From Apricaphanius iberus (taxonomy: Eukaryota > Chordata > Actinopteri > Cyprinodontiformes > Aphaniidae), in the NCBI GenBank assembly GCA_028564705.1, contig JAPXFQ010001705.1, forward strand, positions 496,001 to 560,000: a DNA stretch of 64,000 bases, written 5' to 3'. Positions within the stretch are counted from its first letter, which is position 1. Each line of letters starts with the position of its first letter. The notes beneath the pieces are model-generated. The model saw nothing but the letters and a program-made list of their open reading frames with translations. It did not search any database and was not told the origin of the DNA. Below are positions 27,007 through 38,488 of the stretch, piece by piece. Position numbers and translations under genes: made by a program.

Positions 27007-28618
27007 CAGGTGCTGGCCAGTAAATTAGAATATCATCAAAAAGTTGAATTATTTCAGTAATTCCATTCAAAACGTGAAACTTGTACATTATATTCATAGA
27101 TTGCACACAGACCAATGTATTTCCAATGTTTATTTCTTTTAATTTTGATATTTATAAGTGACAACTAATGAAAACTCCAAATTTGGTATCTCAAAAAATT
27201 AGAATATTTTAAAGGCCAATGAAAAAAAAATGTTGTTTTTTTTAATGTTGGCCAACTGAAAAGAATGAACATGAAAAGAATGTGCATGTATAGCACTCAA
27301 TACTTAGTCGGGGCTCCTTTTGCCTCCATCACTGCAGTAATGCGGCGTGGCATGGACTCGATCAGTCTGTGGCACTGCTCAGGTGTTATGAGAGCCCAGG
27401 TTGCTCTGATAGTCGTCTTCAGCTCCTCTGCATTGTTGGGTCTAGCGTATTGCATCTTCCGCTTCACAATACCCCATAGATTTTCTATGGGGTTAAGGTC
27501 AGGCGAGTTTGCTGGCCAATCAAGGACAGGGATACCATGGTCCTTGAACCAGGTACTGGTGGTTTTGGCACTGTGTGCAGGTGCCAAGTCCTGTTGAAAA
27601 GTGAAGTCTGCATCCCCATAAAGTTGGTCAGCAGCAGGAAGCATGAAGTGCTCTAAAACTTCCTGGTAGACGGCTGCATTGACCTTGGACCTCAGGAAAC
27701 AGAGTGGGCCAACACCGGCAGATGACATGGCACCCCACACCATCACTGACGGTGGAAACTTTACACTGGACCTCATGCAACGTGGATTCTGTGCTTCTCC
27801 GCTCTTCCTCCAGACTCTGGGTCCTTGATTTCCAAAGGAAATGCAAAAATTGCTTTCATCAGAAAACATAACTTTGGACCACTCAGCAGCAGTCCAGTCC
27901 TTTTTGTCCTTGGCCCAGGCGAGACGCTTCTTACGCTGTTTCTTGTTCAAGAGTGGCTTGACACACGGAATGCGACAGCTGAATCCCATGTCTTTCATGA
28001 GTCTCTTCGTGGTGGTTCTTGAAGCGCTGACTCCAGCTGCAGTCCACTCTTTGTGGATCTCCCCCACATTTTTGAATGGGTTTGTCGTCACAATTCTCTG
28101 CAGGGTGCGGTTATCCCTAGAGCTTGTACACTTTTTTCTACCACATTTTTTCCGTCCCTTCGCCTGTCTGTTAATGTGCTTGGACACAGAGCTCTGCGAA
28201 CAGCCAGCTTCTTTAGCAATCACCTTTTGTGTCTTGCCCTCCTTGTACAAGGTGTCAATGGTCGTCTTTTGGACAGCTGTTAAGTCAGAAGTCTTCCCCA
28301 TGATTGTGGAGCCTTCAGAACAAGACTGAGGGACCTTTTAAAGGCCTTTGCAGGTGTTTTGAGTTAATCAGCTGATTAGAGTGGCACCAGGTGTCTTCTA
28401 TATTGAGCCTTTTCAGAATATTCTAATTTTCTGAGATACTGAATTTGGTGTTTTCATTAGCTGTCAGTTGTAATAATAAAAATGAAAATTAATAAACACT
28501 TGAAATATATCACTATGTGTGGAAGGAAAGTATACAGTATAGAAGTTTCACGTTTTGAATGGAATTACTGAAATAATTCAACTTTTTGATGATATTCTCA
28601 TTTACTGGCCAGCACCTG
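27007..28618 (-). mobile_element. intact Tc1-like transposon, copy A (inverted partner of copy B)
   Basis: Starts CAGGTGCTGGCCAGTAAATT and ends with the inverse. Subterminal copies of AAATTAGAATATT lie inside each end, an IR/DR-type arrangement. TA follows the right end (28619-28620), but TC, not TA, precedes the left end. Length 1612 bp. Contains the intact transposase gene 27297-28301. Confidence 0.92.
27297..28301 (-). CDS. Tc1/mariner transposase, DD34E, intact (copy A)
   Basis: Full-length 334-residue transposase that would cut out and reinsert its element at TA sites in the nucleus. The N-terminal DNA-binding part has a helix-turn-helix (QKVIAKEAGCSQSSVSKHI, about 25-43), then a basic stretch GRKKCGRKK at 49-57 and a second helical region around 80-105. 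The catalytic triad is D148 (MFSDESNF), D238 (FQQDLAPAH) and E273 (PDLNPIENLW), with 34 residues between the second D and E, which defines the Tc1 DD34E group. The C-terminus EAKGAPTKY is the usual family ending. The ATG is in the expected position, about 300 bp inside the element's right end. No stops or frameshifts are visible. It is identical at protein level to copy B. Confidence 0.95.
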   Translation of the reverse strand: MGKTSDLTAVQKTTIDTLYKEGKTQKVIAKEAGCSQSSVSKHINRQAKGRKKCGRKKCTSSRDNRTLQRIVTTNPFKNVGEIHKEWTAAGVSASRTTTKRLMKDMGFSCRIPCVKPLLNKKQRKKRLAWAKDKKDWTAAEWSKVMFSDESNFCISFGNQGPRVWRKSGEAQNPRCMRSSVKFPPSVMVWGAMSSAGVGPLCFLRSKVNAAVYQEVLEHFMLPAADQLYGDADFTFQQDLAPAHSAKTTSTWFKDHGIPVLDWPANSPDLNPIENLWGIVKRKMQYARPNNAEELKTTIRATWALITPEQCHRLIESMPRRITAVMEAKGAPTKY

Positions 28619-29631
28619 TACTTTATCTATTTTACGTATCATCCAATACATGGTTTCTTTATCCACTCTTTCGGCGCCAGTTTTTTTTCCTGTAAAGTAT
28701 GACATTTTGATATCGCTGTTTCAAAAGGTTTAACATGGTTATAGATAAGGGCATAAATGAGAAAAATCTTCAGTGTGATCCAATGTTTGTAATTAGATTA
28801 CATTAAAATGTATTGTCATTGAACCAGAGCTACAAGGAGATTAAGATTAGAGTAACAAACACAACAGCCAATACAGATATGCCTACAGCCAGCAGCGGCG
28901 CTCCCTTATGCAGATGACAGACGGTTTACAATATGAGGCAGGTGTGTGTGTGTGTGTGTGTGTGTGAACTTTACCAGTGTTACCTTGGGAACGCAGCTAT
29001 ACAGCGCAGCTCACCGACTGCCCACTGAAATGTGTAGGAGATGAGAGGATGCAGCCTGGATGGTGATATCAGGGAGGCGTGTTTATATGTTGCCTATATG
29101 CATGCCTGCATGTGTCCGTGCGAGAGAGCATTTTTGCCTCCGCTCTCACACACTTTCCATAGTCCATTGCAGCATCCAATGTTCCTTTCAACCTTGGTTG
29201 AGCTGATAACACCACTTTCAGATTGCAGACCAATCAAGATCACCATAGGCAGTCAATTTATGATAAGTCAGTTGTTTGGGTTCAGGGAGAGCCTTTTCCC
29301 TCTCCCTTGAGTCTCTCAGAAGATCTCCTTTTATAATGTCAGATTCAGATTCAGTTCAATTCAGTTTCCTCCGAGCCGTGCTGAAAGTATCTCCATGTTG
29401 GATGACACTCAGCATATGAGTCCCAAAACACAGGCCAGATCAGCCCACAGCCTTCAGCCTGCGTCCCTGCTCACTAAGTGAATAAGTTTGAGTCCTGACA
29501 GAACAGCCCAATCATTTGGTCACCTCCTTCATCTTTCAGAACCTCCTCCAGTTTGTGGTAGACCAAGTAACAAACTGTTCCAATCAACAGAAACCTGATC
29601 AACATAAAGTCAACTACATAGATAGACAGAC

Positions 29632-29699
<68 letters not shown>

Positions 29700-30127
29700 G
29701 ATAGATAGATGATAGATAGATTATAGATAGATAGATGGCCTCTACATCTCTCACAGAGAACAGTGAAGGACATGCAACCCTCCACTGTTTCCAAGTGTTG
29801 ATCATACATCCACTTGCATGCGTCCCAGGAGGACATGCAGGCTCCCCAGGACCCGCTCTTCAATCGGACAAAATTTGATCAATTACACTCAGAAACCAGC
29901 TAACAAGTTCCATGTTGAGCTTTTAGTTACCTTAGGAGAAAAATAAAGCAAGACGCTCCAGATAGACCTGATAAGATGAAGCTGTGGGATAAGAAACAAT
30001 AGGGAGGGAGAAAAATAAAAATCTACTGTCCTTGCTGAGTGCTGGAAAAGAGCAATGGGATCACATTCATTCATCCAATATGCATATTATGACATCATCA
30101 GCCGGTGGCCACAGTGGATTGTATATA
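28619..30127. other. 1.5 kb spacer between inverted Tc1 copies
   Basis: No gene recognised. Holds (GT)n near 28940-28966 and a long (GATA)n tract at 29619-29736. Confidence 0.7.
29619..29736. repeat. (GATA)n microsatellite
   Basis: About 118 bp of GATA units with a few interruptions. Apparent protein frames rich in Ser-Ile-Tyr-Leu across it are artefacts of the repeat. Confidence 0.95.
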
Positions 30128-31737
30128 CAGGTGCTGGCCAGTAAATTAGAATATCATCAAAAAGTTGAATTATTTCAGTAATTCCATTCAAAACGTGAAA
30201 CTTCTATACTGTATACTTTCCTTCCACACATAGTGATATATTTCAAGTGTTTATTAATTTTCATTTTTATTATTACAACTGACAGCTAATGAAAACACCA
30301 AATTCAGTATCTCAGAAAATTAGAATATTCTGAAAAGGCTCAATATAGAAGACACCTGGTGCCACTCTAATCAGCTGATTAACTCAAAACACCTGCAAAG
30401 GCCTTTAAAAGGTCCCTCAGTCTTGTTCTGAAGGCTCCACAATCATGGGGAAGACTTCTGACTTAACAGCTGTCCAAAAGACGACCATTGACACCTTGTA
30501 CAAGGAGGGCAAGACACAAAAGGTGATTGCTAAAGAAGCTGGCTGTTCGCAGAGCTCTGTGTCCAAGCACATTAACAGACAGGCGAAGGGACGGAAAAAA
30601 TGTGGTAGAAAAAAGTGTACAAGCTCTAGGGATAACCGCACCCTGCAGAGAATTGTGACGACAAACCCATTCAAAAATGTGGGGGAGATCCACAAAGAGT
30701 GGACTGCAGCTGGAGTCAGCGCTTCAAGAACCACCACGAAGAGACTCATGAAAGACATGGGATTCAGCTGTCGCATTCCGTGTGTCAAGCCACTCTTGAA
30801 CAAGAAACAGCGTAAGAAGCGTCTCGCCTGGGCCAAGGACAAAAAGGACTGGACTGCTGCTGAGTGGTCCAAAGTTATGTTTTCTGATGAAAGCAATTTT
30901 TGCATTTCCTTTGGAAATCAAGGACCCAGAGTCTGGAGGAAGAGCGGAGAAGCACAGAATCCACGTTGCATGAGGTCCAGTGTAAAGTTTCCACCGTCAG
31001 TGATGGTGTGGGGTGCCATGTCATCTGCCGGTGTTGGCCCACTCTGTTTCCTGAGGTCCAAGGTCAATGCAGCCGTCTACCAGGAAGTTTTAGAGCACTT
31101 CATGCTTCCTGCTGCTGACCAACTTTATGGGGATGCAGACTTCACTTTTCAACAGGACTTGGCACCTGCACACAGTGCCAAAACCACCAGTACCTGGTTC
31201 AAGGACCATGGTATCCCTGTCCTTGATTGGCCAGCAAACTCGCCTGACCTTAACCCCATAGAAAATCTATGGGGTATTGTGAAGCGGAAGATGCAATACG
31301 CTAGACCCAACAATGCAGAGGAGCTGAAGACGACTATCAGAGCAACCTGGGCTCTCATAACACCTGAGCAGTGCCACAGACTGATCGAGTCTATGCCACG
31401 CCGCATTACTGCAGTGATGGAGGCAAAAGGAGCCCCGACTAAGTATTGAGTGCTATACATGCACATTCTTTTCATGTTCATTCTATTCAGTTGGCCAACA
31501 TTTAAAAAAAAACATTTTTTTTCATTGGCCTTTAAAATATTCTAATTTTTTGAGATACCAAATTTGGAGTTTTCATTAGTTGTCACTTATAAATATCAAA
31601 ATTAAAAAAAATAAACATTGGAAATACATTGGTCTGTGTGCATTGCATGAATATAATGTACAAGTTTCACGTTTTGAATGGAATTATTAAAATAATTCAA
31701 CTTTTTGATTATATTCTAATTTACTGGCCAGCACCTG
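30128..31737 (+). mobile_element. intact Tc1-like transposon, copy B (inverted partner of copy A)
   Basis: Same termini as copy A (CAGGTGCTGGCCAGTAAATT), opposite orientation, 1610 bp. TA precedes the left end (30126-30127); the right end is followed by TG and a TG/TA dinucleotide tract. Contains the intact transposase gene 30445-31449. Confidence 0.92.
30445..31449 (+). CDS. Tc1/mariner transposase, DD34E, intact (copy B)
   Basis: 334-residue transposase, same protein as copy A by my reading, with D148, D238 and E273 in place and the same helix-turn-helix and C-terminal PTKY. I see one synonymous difference between the two genes, a C/T change in the Ser codon of the LIESMPRR motif near 31389. 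The gene is uninterrupted from ATG to TGA. Both copies being intact argues for recent arrival. Transcription from the element's own weak promoter, or from the host gene for sense copies (copy A), cannot be judged from sequence alone. Confidence 0.95.
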   Translation: MGKTSDLTAVQKTTIDTLYKEGKTQKVIAKEAGCSQSSVSKHINRQAKGRKKCGRKKCTSSRDNRTLQRIVTTNPFKNVGEIHKEWTAAGVSASRTTTKRLMKDMGFSCRIPCVKPLLNKKQRKKRLAWAKDKKDWTAAEWSKVMFSDESNFCISFGNQGPRVWRKSGEAQNPRCMRSSVKFPPSVMVWGAMSSAGVGPLCFLRSKVNAAVYQEVLEHFMLPAADQLYGDADFTFQQDLAPAHSAKTTSTWFKDHGIPVLDWPANSPDLNPIENLWGIVKRKMQYARPNNAEELKTTIRATWALITPEQCHRLIESMPRRITAVMEAKGAPTKY

Positions 31738-34700
31738 TGTGTGTATATATATATATATACAGAAAAAATGTCTTGATGAGGTGGGTATATCTGTATTTTA
31801 TTTGTAATTTATAATGAGTCTTCTTCATAACTCCATTCCTGACTACGTAGGTGTCGCCATATGTGCTACCTTTCTCCCTTTGCTCTTCTTCCACCGTGCT
31901 TGGGTCAAGTCTACATGCAACACTCCTGTCACTTTTAGATCTGAATCCTGACATAGGCTCCAACATCTACCATCCAAACAACAGACAGGAAATCAGTGGG
32001 CTTAAAAGTTTACAGATCTCTGTTCCCAAAACAACCAACAGGTTCATCAAAATGTCTGATCCCATGGTGATACTCTTCCTCATCTTTCAAGCAAAACCAG
32101 CCATGAACTTTGCTGCTGCTTCCTCCATCATTAGCAGTCAGTTTTCTCCCATGCTTTCCGATGCATTTGCAGCTTTTCCATGGTTTTTACATTCCCACTA
32201 CCTTTGTCACCATTAGCACCCCTTCTAAAACAAAATTGTTTCCCACCTTGGACACGATGAAGCAGAACATCAGAGCTGGTATGTGCTGTGTTTGGATAGT
32301 CATGGCGAACAGGACTAGCTGTTGCTGCGCTGATGAAGCATAATTTTCTCTCTCATTGGATGAATGAAAATCTTGATCAGAGGGTAAATATTCCTCTTCA
32401 GAATCTGAATCAGCCGTTACTTGATGACAGTGAACTCAGCGGTGAACAGGCCTCTTGGTCGTGTTTTATCGTTCTAAACCTGCAGCCACTACTTTCTTGT
32501 TTGCTAATTTGATGGTGCTAGCTTCAATCTGATTTACCCCAAATGTTTCAACGGTAACACACCCATAAATGTGTCTTCGATTGAAGTTACAGATTTCCAA
32601 CATCTACAGGAATAGAGTAATAATTAAATTAGTGGTCATATCTGCGCCCGTGGATCGTTAAAGTCAGCCATGTTGTTTTTCATATTACGACTTTGATGCT
32701 TAGTTTATTTTTCCATCTCGCCTTATGATGTTTATATGGCGTGCATACCAGCACTGCAAGGTCCAAATGTTGTTTTGTATTGTGCTAATTCATCTGTCTT
32801 TGGGTTTAGCTTGTTCTTCCTGGTTGGTAAAAGGTTTGGCCAAGAGCTGAGGGAGCTGAAGCGTTGCTGACAGCTTTACTGGACTGGACCACAAGCTTTT
32901 CATTGCCTGTTAGTTTAATTTTTCTTTGTAAGTTTATTTGGCAGCCATTTTGTTTCCTCTTGTGTTTAGCTATACCAGAATTTAAGATCCCCAATGAGCC
33001 AGTCCTGTCAGAGTTGTCACAGGATGGAGCATGGATCGACACGCAGACGTGGGTATATGTACAAAGATGTTTTAGTGGAGGTGACGATGATGAGGAATGA
33101 TGATGAGGACAGGGACATGCAGGAGGGAAAAAGGCAGGGTAAGACACACAACAGAGATGCAGGCCTGATAGCGCTCCGGCGCTCTGCCAGATCTTTGTTG
33201 ATATCTTTGTGCGTATGCGCGACTGATTGGGTCGCAGAAAGCAAACAAAATTTACGGCGGTTACAGAGACGTAACGAACACTTCCAGCATGGTTAGCAGG
33301 CAAAATCTCCGATATATATGAAAACTGGGAGAACTTTAGAGAGAAACTAAAAATCGCAATCGAAGGTAAAATAGAAGTTATTTAAAGCGCCTTTTAGATA
33401 TGTTTAATACGTTAGTGTGATTCACCGACGTCATGGCTACAAATCCGCCAGGGACATTTATCACTATTCCTAAAGCCGACCTTTCACACATAAAAAATGT
33501 ACGGCTTTCAGAAGACTGGAGGCCTGAGATGTTTATTAAAGGGGAGTTGGGCCGATCTCTGCGAAAGAGAAAGCCGTGTTTGTGCTGAACGCGGAGGTCA
33601 GACGAGCAGATACAGCGTGATTCGTATCAGCTGTGAGGAATTGTAAAGCAGAATTGCATAATCCTCAACGCGACTGCAAAGCTGGGTAAGTCCTCATTCA
33701 TCATTGTCCTTATAGACATTTATTAAATGTATTTATGGAAATAAACTGTCCTGTGACAACTTTAGTAATTCAGTGGCGTCTGGTCTCTGGCAAAAAACCG
33801 AATATCACCGCTTACACGGTTGTTTTTTAAAAATCCAGTCTTGGAGAAAAACATGCCACCATGTTGCAGCTGATTAAATTAGAAGCAGGTGTTAGGAAAG
33901 GATTTATAGCTGCTGCTACAGCGTCAATAATCAGGTGCTGATTACGGTTTGGGACATCTGTATCAGAAAGCAAAAACAATATAACGCAGAGGATTTAAAA
34001 ATATGCAAACCTCACATTTTTTAAATAAACTTTCTCTAAATTACAAATATGTGATAATTTAAAATAAATTGTGCATATTTTTCAGAAACATGAATATCTC
34101 CTTGTTCATGCCCTTTAGTTAATGGTTAGGCTACTAATTAATACCTACTTACTTTTGAGTATTATAATTGCCACCTACTGACCTGTCTTGGTATGGCTAT
34201 AGTATCTGTAGTCTCAGTATGCTATACAAGCAATACCTGTGCAGGTAAGTGATTAGTTAAAAGCAGGGATGTATTCCCGAACAGGTCTAAACAGGTGAAT
34301 GATTGTTATGAGTCAGTATGATTAGAAAAGCACTATAAATATTCAGTCCATTTACCATTTTAAAATGTCCATAAGGCAGTCAGCTCTTTGAATAAAAAAT
34401 ATGGATTTGAAGAAGAAAACTGACCCATGATCAGAGTATCGATAATTACTGGATATTTTTTCCAAAGAGAAAATAATGATAAAGAGGAAAATATAATGTA
34501 TAACTTCACATATGCTGTGTAAAGTAAAGGTTGAGATTATGCATATTTAAATATGACATTGTGCAGGTATTTAGAGAAAAAAATATAGGATGACATTTGT
34601 ATGTAAGATTAAATGCTTCTGCCTTTTCAAGACCATGTGGACTGCTACATGTAATCAATCAGACAGCTACTATTTGTGAAGCAGTCATTATGGTGTTTCA

Positions 34701-34854
34701 GACAGGGACGCAGGCACAGGCAGACCTGGAGGCAAACAGTGAGGAAAAAAAGGATCACCAAAATGAACATCTGAATGATAAGCAGGTAGGAAGCTTCTTA
34801 CTGCTTCCTAATTCTATAAACACAGCAGCAAAGTTTAGTGTTACCTTTTTTTTT
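31738..34854. other. intronic sequence with two weak coding hints
   Basis: Starts with a (TG/TA)n tract. No established gene. A CpG-richer part at about 33150-33700 contains a small open frame (33433-33588, separate entry) and possible plus-strand donors such as GCTGGGTAAGTCC at about 33678. At 32972-33100 a plus-strand frame follows TTGTGTTTAG and reads IPEFKIPNEPVLSELSQDG and on to an acidic GGDDDEE end; it looks exon-like but matches nothing I know. Confidence 0.4.
33433..33588 (+). CDS. small ORF of unknown function (51 residues)
   Basis: ATG with G at +4, followed by 51 codons and TGA, beginning MATNPPGTFITIPKADLSHI and ending with basic and Cys residues (RSLRKRKPCLC). It lies in the most CpG-rich part of this intron. 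Not recognised. It could be a 5' fragment of an old transposon gene, an exon of an unannotated transcript, or chance. Confidence 0.2.
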   Translation: MATNPPGTFITIPKADLSHIKNVRLSEDWRPEMFIKGELGRSLRKRKPCLC

Positions 34855-35037
34855 GCTTGCTGACAGTTACGGTTTCACTGTCGCCTTCTTAAGAGCATCC
34901 TCAGCTGTTGTTGTGGCTTCTTCCACTGTTTATGTGTGGGCAGTAGAGCAGTCTGCTGTGGATTGCTCCGTATAATCCCTCTGAAAATTGCAGAAGAGTT
35001 GTCTACTGCCGCACATTAACCGTAACCGTCAGCAAGC
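34855..35037. mobile_element. 183-bp hairpin MITE
   Basis: GCTTGCTGACAGTTACGGTT at the left faces AACCGTAACCGTCAGCAAGC at the right, with more inverted pairing inside (GTGGGCAGTAGAGCAG against TCTACTGCCGCAC). The whole segment can fold into one hairpin. No target duplication resolved. Confidence 0.6.
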
Positions 35038-35812
35038 TTAAATCCCCTATTTTTCCATCTCACCAGCTGCACTGCCAGTTTACCTTATTTCCTAAATTTG
35101 CATGAGCAAGTTTCTTATGGTAGGTTCACACCGCATGCGTTGACAGCATAAACCAACGCTCACAAAGCGACTAGTCTGACACGATACGTTTTTAGGTTGA
35201 AACTTGCAAAGCACGTGGGCGGGCCTTTCTCTGTATTTTAAACATTAGTGGATTGTGGTTGGCTAGACAACGTTGACGTGGCCAACGCACACAAAGCATC
35301 ACAGAGATGCTGATGGCCTATACCATAGACTTTACATGTAATCTTGCCAGTCTGTACTCTAACGTTTGGGGCATAACGTTAGTGTGCTGCTTTTTTTCCC
35401 CCTACGAATCACATCTTGTGTTGAAAGTGTCTTAAGCAATTTTCCGACCCCCTTCACTGTGGAACCAAGCTTTAATAATGAGGCTCCGAAATGTATGCAG
35501 AAAAGAAAAAATGCAAAGAACAGCTAACACAGAGGAATGATCTACAAACAAGTTCTGAGTCAATAAAAAATAATAAACAAAACACAATAATCATTTATTG
35601 TAACCCAAAAGGGAAATTCAGATAAGGCATTATTACAAGAGAAATATAAATAAATACTCAAAATTCAAACACCCATATATCATGAAAAGAAGGGGAGGAA
35701 AGAATTTAAAAAGGATCCCACTTTCATTATTTTTTAAAGATGCAGGACATTAAAAAAGAACTCACTACTCAGTACAGTAAAGAGATCCTAACATTGTTGC
35801 AAATGACTTTGT
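35038..35812. other. intronic sequence, no gene
   Basis: Contains a stretch beginning TAGGTTCACACCGCATGCG (35122) that resembles the end of a fish MITE, without a visible partner. Otherwise A+T-rich and unassigned. Confidence 0.45.
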
Positions 35813-36455
35813 AAATGTAAATGTAAATGTATTTTATTTATATAGCACCTTCCATCGACCGATAGGTGAACCAAGGTGCTTTACAACAGAGTAAGCAACA
35901 CACTAGTACAGCAACACAAATACAGTAATAAATGACAGAAAATTAATAAAAAATAGAATAAAAGTAAATTAAAATAAATTAAAATTAAAATTAAAAGTGT
36001 CACCGCACTACTGGGAACTAAAAGCCATTTTAAAAAGATGCGTTTTAAGTTTTGATTTAAAAAGGCCCAGGTCAGTAATGGTACGCATCTCACTGGGGAG
36101 CTTATTCCAGAGCTTTGGTCCAGAAATTGAAAAGGCTCGGTCTCCTCAGTGTTTAAGTTTTGACTTGGGCACTTCCAACATACGTTGATTCGACGACCTC
36201 AAGGTTCTGCTATAATTACGAACCGTCAGCATCTCAGACAGGTAAGATGGAGCGAGGCCGTTAAGAGCTTTAAAAACAAACATTAAAAGTTTAAAACGAA
36301 TTCTAAAATGAACTGGGAGCCAATGCAGGGAATAAAGAATTGGAGTTATGTGCTCTCGTTTTCTAGTGCTTGTTAGCAAACGGGCAGCTGCATTTTGGAC
36401 AAGCTGCAGACGGCCAACAGAGGACTGGGAGACACCAATATAGAGGGCATAGAGG
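35813..36455 (-). pseudogene. LINE 3' fragment with reverse-transcriptase ORF C-terminus
   Basis: The minus strand carries the end of a LINE ORF2: a 36379-36146 frame containing ITPILYSLHWLPVHFRIRFK and LNGLAPSYLSEML, a conserved C-terminal segment of fish LINEs. It is followed by a 3' UTR with TATAAATAAAATACATTTAC and a TTTACA repeat tail at 35813-35832, the normal 3' end form. The copy is 5' truncated and has stops. The clade (L2 or Rex-like) is not certain. Confidence 0.7.
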
Positions 36456-37200
36456 ACTTTGGTAATCTATCAAATAAATAGTCACAGTTAATGTTGCAGC
36501 TATCTGTTTATTTATATCACATTTTTTTATGGAAACTTTATCCTGAATTTGTTGCAGAGTAAATTCAAAATTTCTAATTCATATCTGGAAAGTGTGTTAA
36601 CTCTCATGGTGAATGTCACATTCATGACTGCTTTGTTTGCGTATATATTTAAAGATTGTGAAGAGAGTAAGACTGGGAGCTGTTTCATATAGGCCAGGCT
36701 GCTCACATCGGCTGAACTTGGCAGATGCGTTTGCACCAGCATCTTTAGTGCTATTTATTATTATGTAAATCAATACTTGTATAGGTCAGGAAGCAGGCAC
36801 AAAAACTTCAGCTGATACTGCATACCATTCGAATGTTAGTATAACAATCAGAATTTCCCAATTATTGAAAGAACAAATAGTTCAACAAAATGTCAATAAA
36901 ATGTAATATATTACTGCAAATTGTCAAATAACATGCAAGAACATTCTGTTCTGGTTTTCCATTCTTTTATTTTACTTGACTGGCTTTAATTATGTAAACT
37001 TGAATTGTCCTTATAATTAGAACTGTTCCTTTGCTGTGTTTGGAAGCAAGGTTCATTCATGAGAACACAATCATGTGTCCAGTCAACAGTGAACCACAGA
37101 AATTCTGTTTACAGCTACAGGAACCACAAAGAAGATTGGTTTAGTGAGAGGTAAGATCTCACCCTGACCGTCACGCTTCACATACAACCTCTCAGTTTAC

Positions 37201-37271
37201 CCCAGTGTCCTTTGCTGGTGGCACCTCCGACAGTGCAGTTAGTCTCACTGTTCAAGTCATCCATGCAGCCA
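37201..37271 (-). CDS. adgrb1: ADGRB1/BAI1-like exon upstream of the first TSR
   Basis: Internal exon of 71 bp on the minus strand. The acceptor is a T-rich tract ending in TTTTCAG and the donor is GTAAAC. After one nucleotide that completes a split codon it reads GCMDDLNSETNC and ends SKGHWG, stopping one base into a glycine codon (phase 1). That base joins in frame to the exon at 3336-3494, giving continuous [11 protein letters not shown]. The protein would be an adhesion G-protein-coupled receptor of the brain-specific angiogenesis inhibitor family, and this piece is the extracellular linker before the thrombospondin repeats. The assignment to family member 1 rests on the two downstream exons; this exon alone was not recognised. 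The CUB-bearing upstream exons were not found in the rest of the window. Confidence 0.7.
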
Positions 37272-37767
37272 CTGAAAAGGTCACAAATGAATCAGTACAT
37301 ACTCTGACAAAATAATAAAATCTTGTCATTTCTGTTTGTGTTATCTGAAAATTATAAGTTTGAACATCATCAGCCTTCACTCATTCTTTTACTAGGATAA
37401 CAAAATTAAACCATAATAGATTTTTCAAAACTGCAGGAAGCATAATCAATAGCAATATAATCAGGACGCATATTTTTATTGGTTTAATTAGCTGAAAACG
37501 AATAAGTAAAGCAGCAGTGACATTTAAAAAAAAAATTAAATCTTGCCTGTAGCAAAACAAGAAACAAGATACCACCTACTACAAACATTTATATTTAGAT
37601 ATTTTATTGGACTGGTTTATCAAAATTCCAAATAAAGAACGCAAAATTGGGTCCACAGACAAAAATTGTGCACCAGCGTGTTGTCCTTCATTTTCTGGTG
37701 ATCTACTAAGCCTGCATGCCAATCATAACAGGAGTAGTATTTAATCGAGGACTGTGAATGATGTTTT

Positions 37768-38488
37768 TAGGGCTGGGCGGTATGACCTAAAATGAATACC
37801 TCGGTAGACTGAACAGTTCACCATGGTAACAGTAAGTGGACGAAAATAAGCACAAAACCCCTCCCCCTTCACTATCTGTATTCAAGTTCTGGTAATGGCC
37901 TAATGAGCTAAAAAACGTGATAGGTTCTTGCTGTTGCACGCTTCAAACAGCCTTTTAATGCAGTGTTTGATTTCCACTCCTTTAAAGTCCAGCTTAGTTT
38001 TTAGAGAAGTGATCACACATACCAGATGAGAAAGCAACAAGGGCTGAGTGAAATCTGTGGTCTTAGTGTGCAGTCTAAAATACGACGGAAAATATTTAGC
38101 ATTTACATCGGAGCACACCATAGCCAGCGCTGGTAAACATTCTGGACTCAGAGGGTATCTGCTCCCACTGGCAGGACCAGTGGGAGCGGAGCTGCTGGCT
38201 GGGAGCGCTTAAATGAAGCAACACAGCAGCTACATTATTAGCGCTGCTCTCTGCTGTATACAGCACCGTCTCTTCTCAATGGCGCTGGCTGGATATGATG
38301 AAGTCACATGACTGTACATACTCACGCAACTCAGGCAGAGTGCTGTTTCTTAAAGGGACAAGAGCACCACTATACTATAACACATCTTTTCTTCTTTTTA
38401 TTAAATACAAACTTACCGACATGGGCAAAATGACGTCGGTAACAGTCATAAATTAAGATATCGGTAAATTTCTGTATACCCCAGAGCC
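37768..38488. mobile_element. possible hAT-like non-autonomous element
   Basis: Left edge AGGGCTGGGCGGTATGACC and right edge GTATACCCCAGAGCCCT form an imperfect inverted repeat of a type seen at hAT ends. Contains an 11-bp inverted repeat CTCCCACTGG/CCAGTGGGAG near 38162. No clear 8-bp duplication. Confidence 0.4.

Noticed and set aside
27841..28329. 162-residue plus-strand frame and its mirror at 30417-30905
   Set aside because: These are antisense shadows of the two transposase genes; identical in both copies only because the transposons are identical.
29474..29863. Frames with Ser-Ile-Tyr-Leu repeats
   Set aside because: Translation of the (GATA)n microsatellite.
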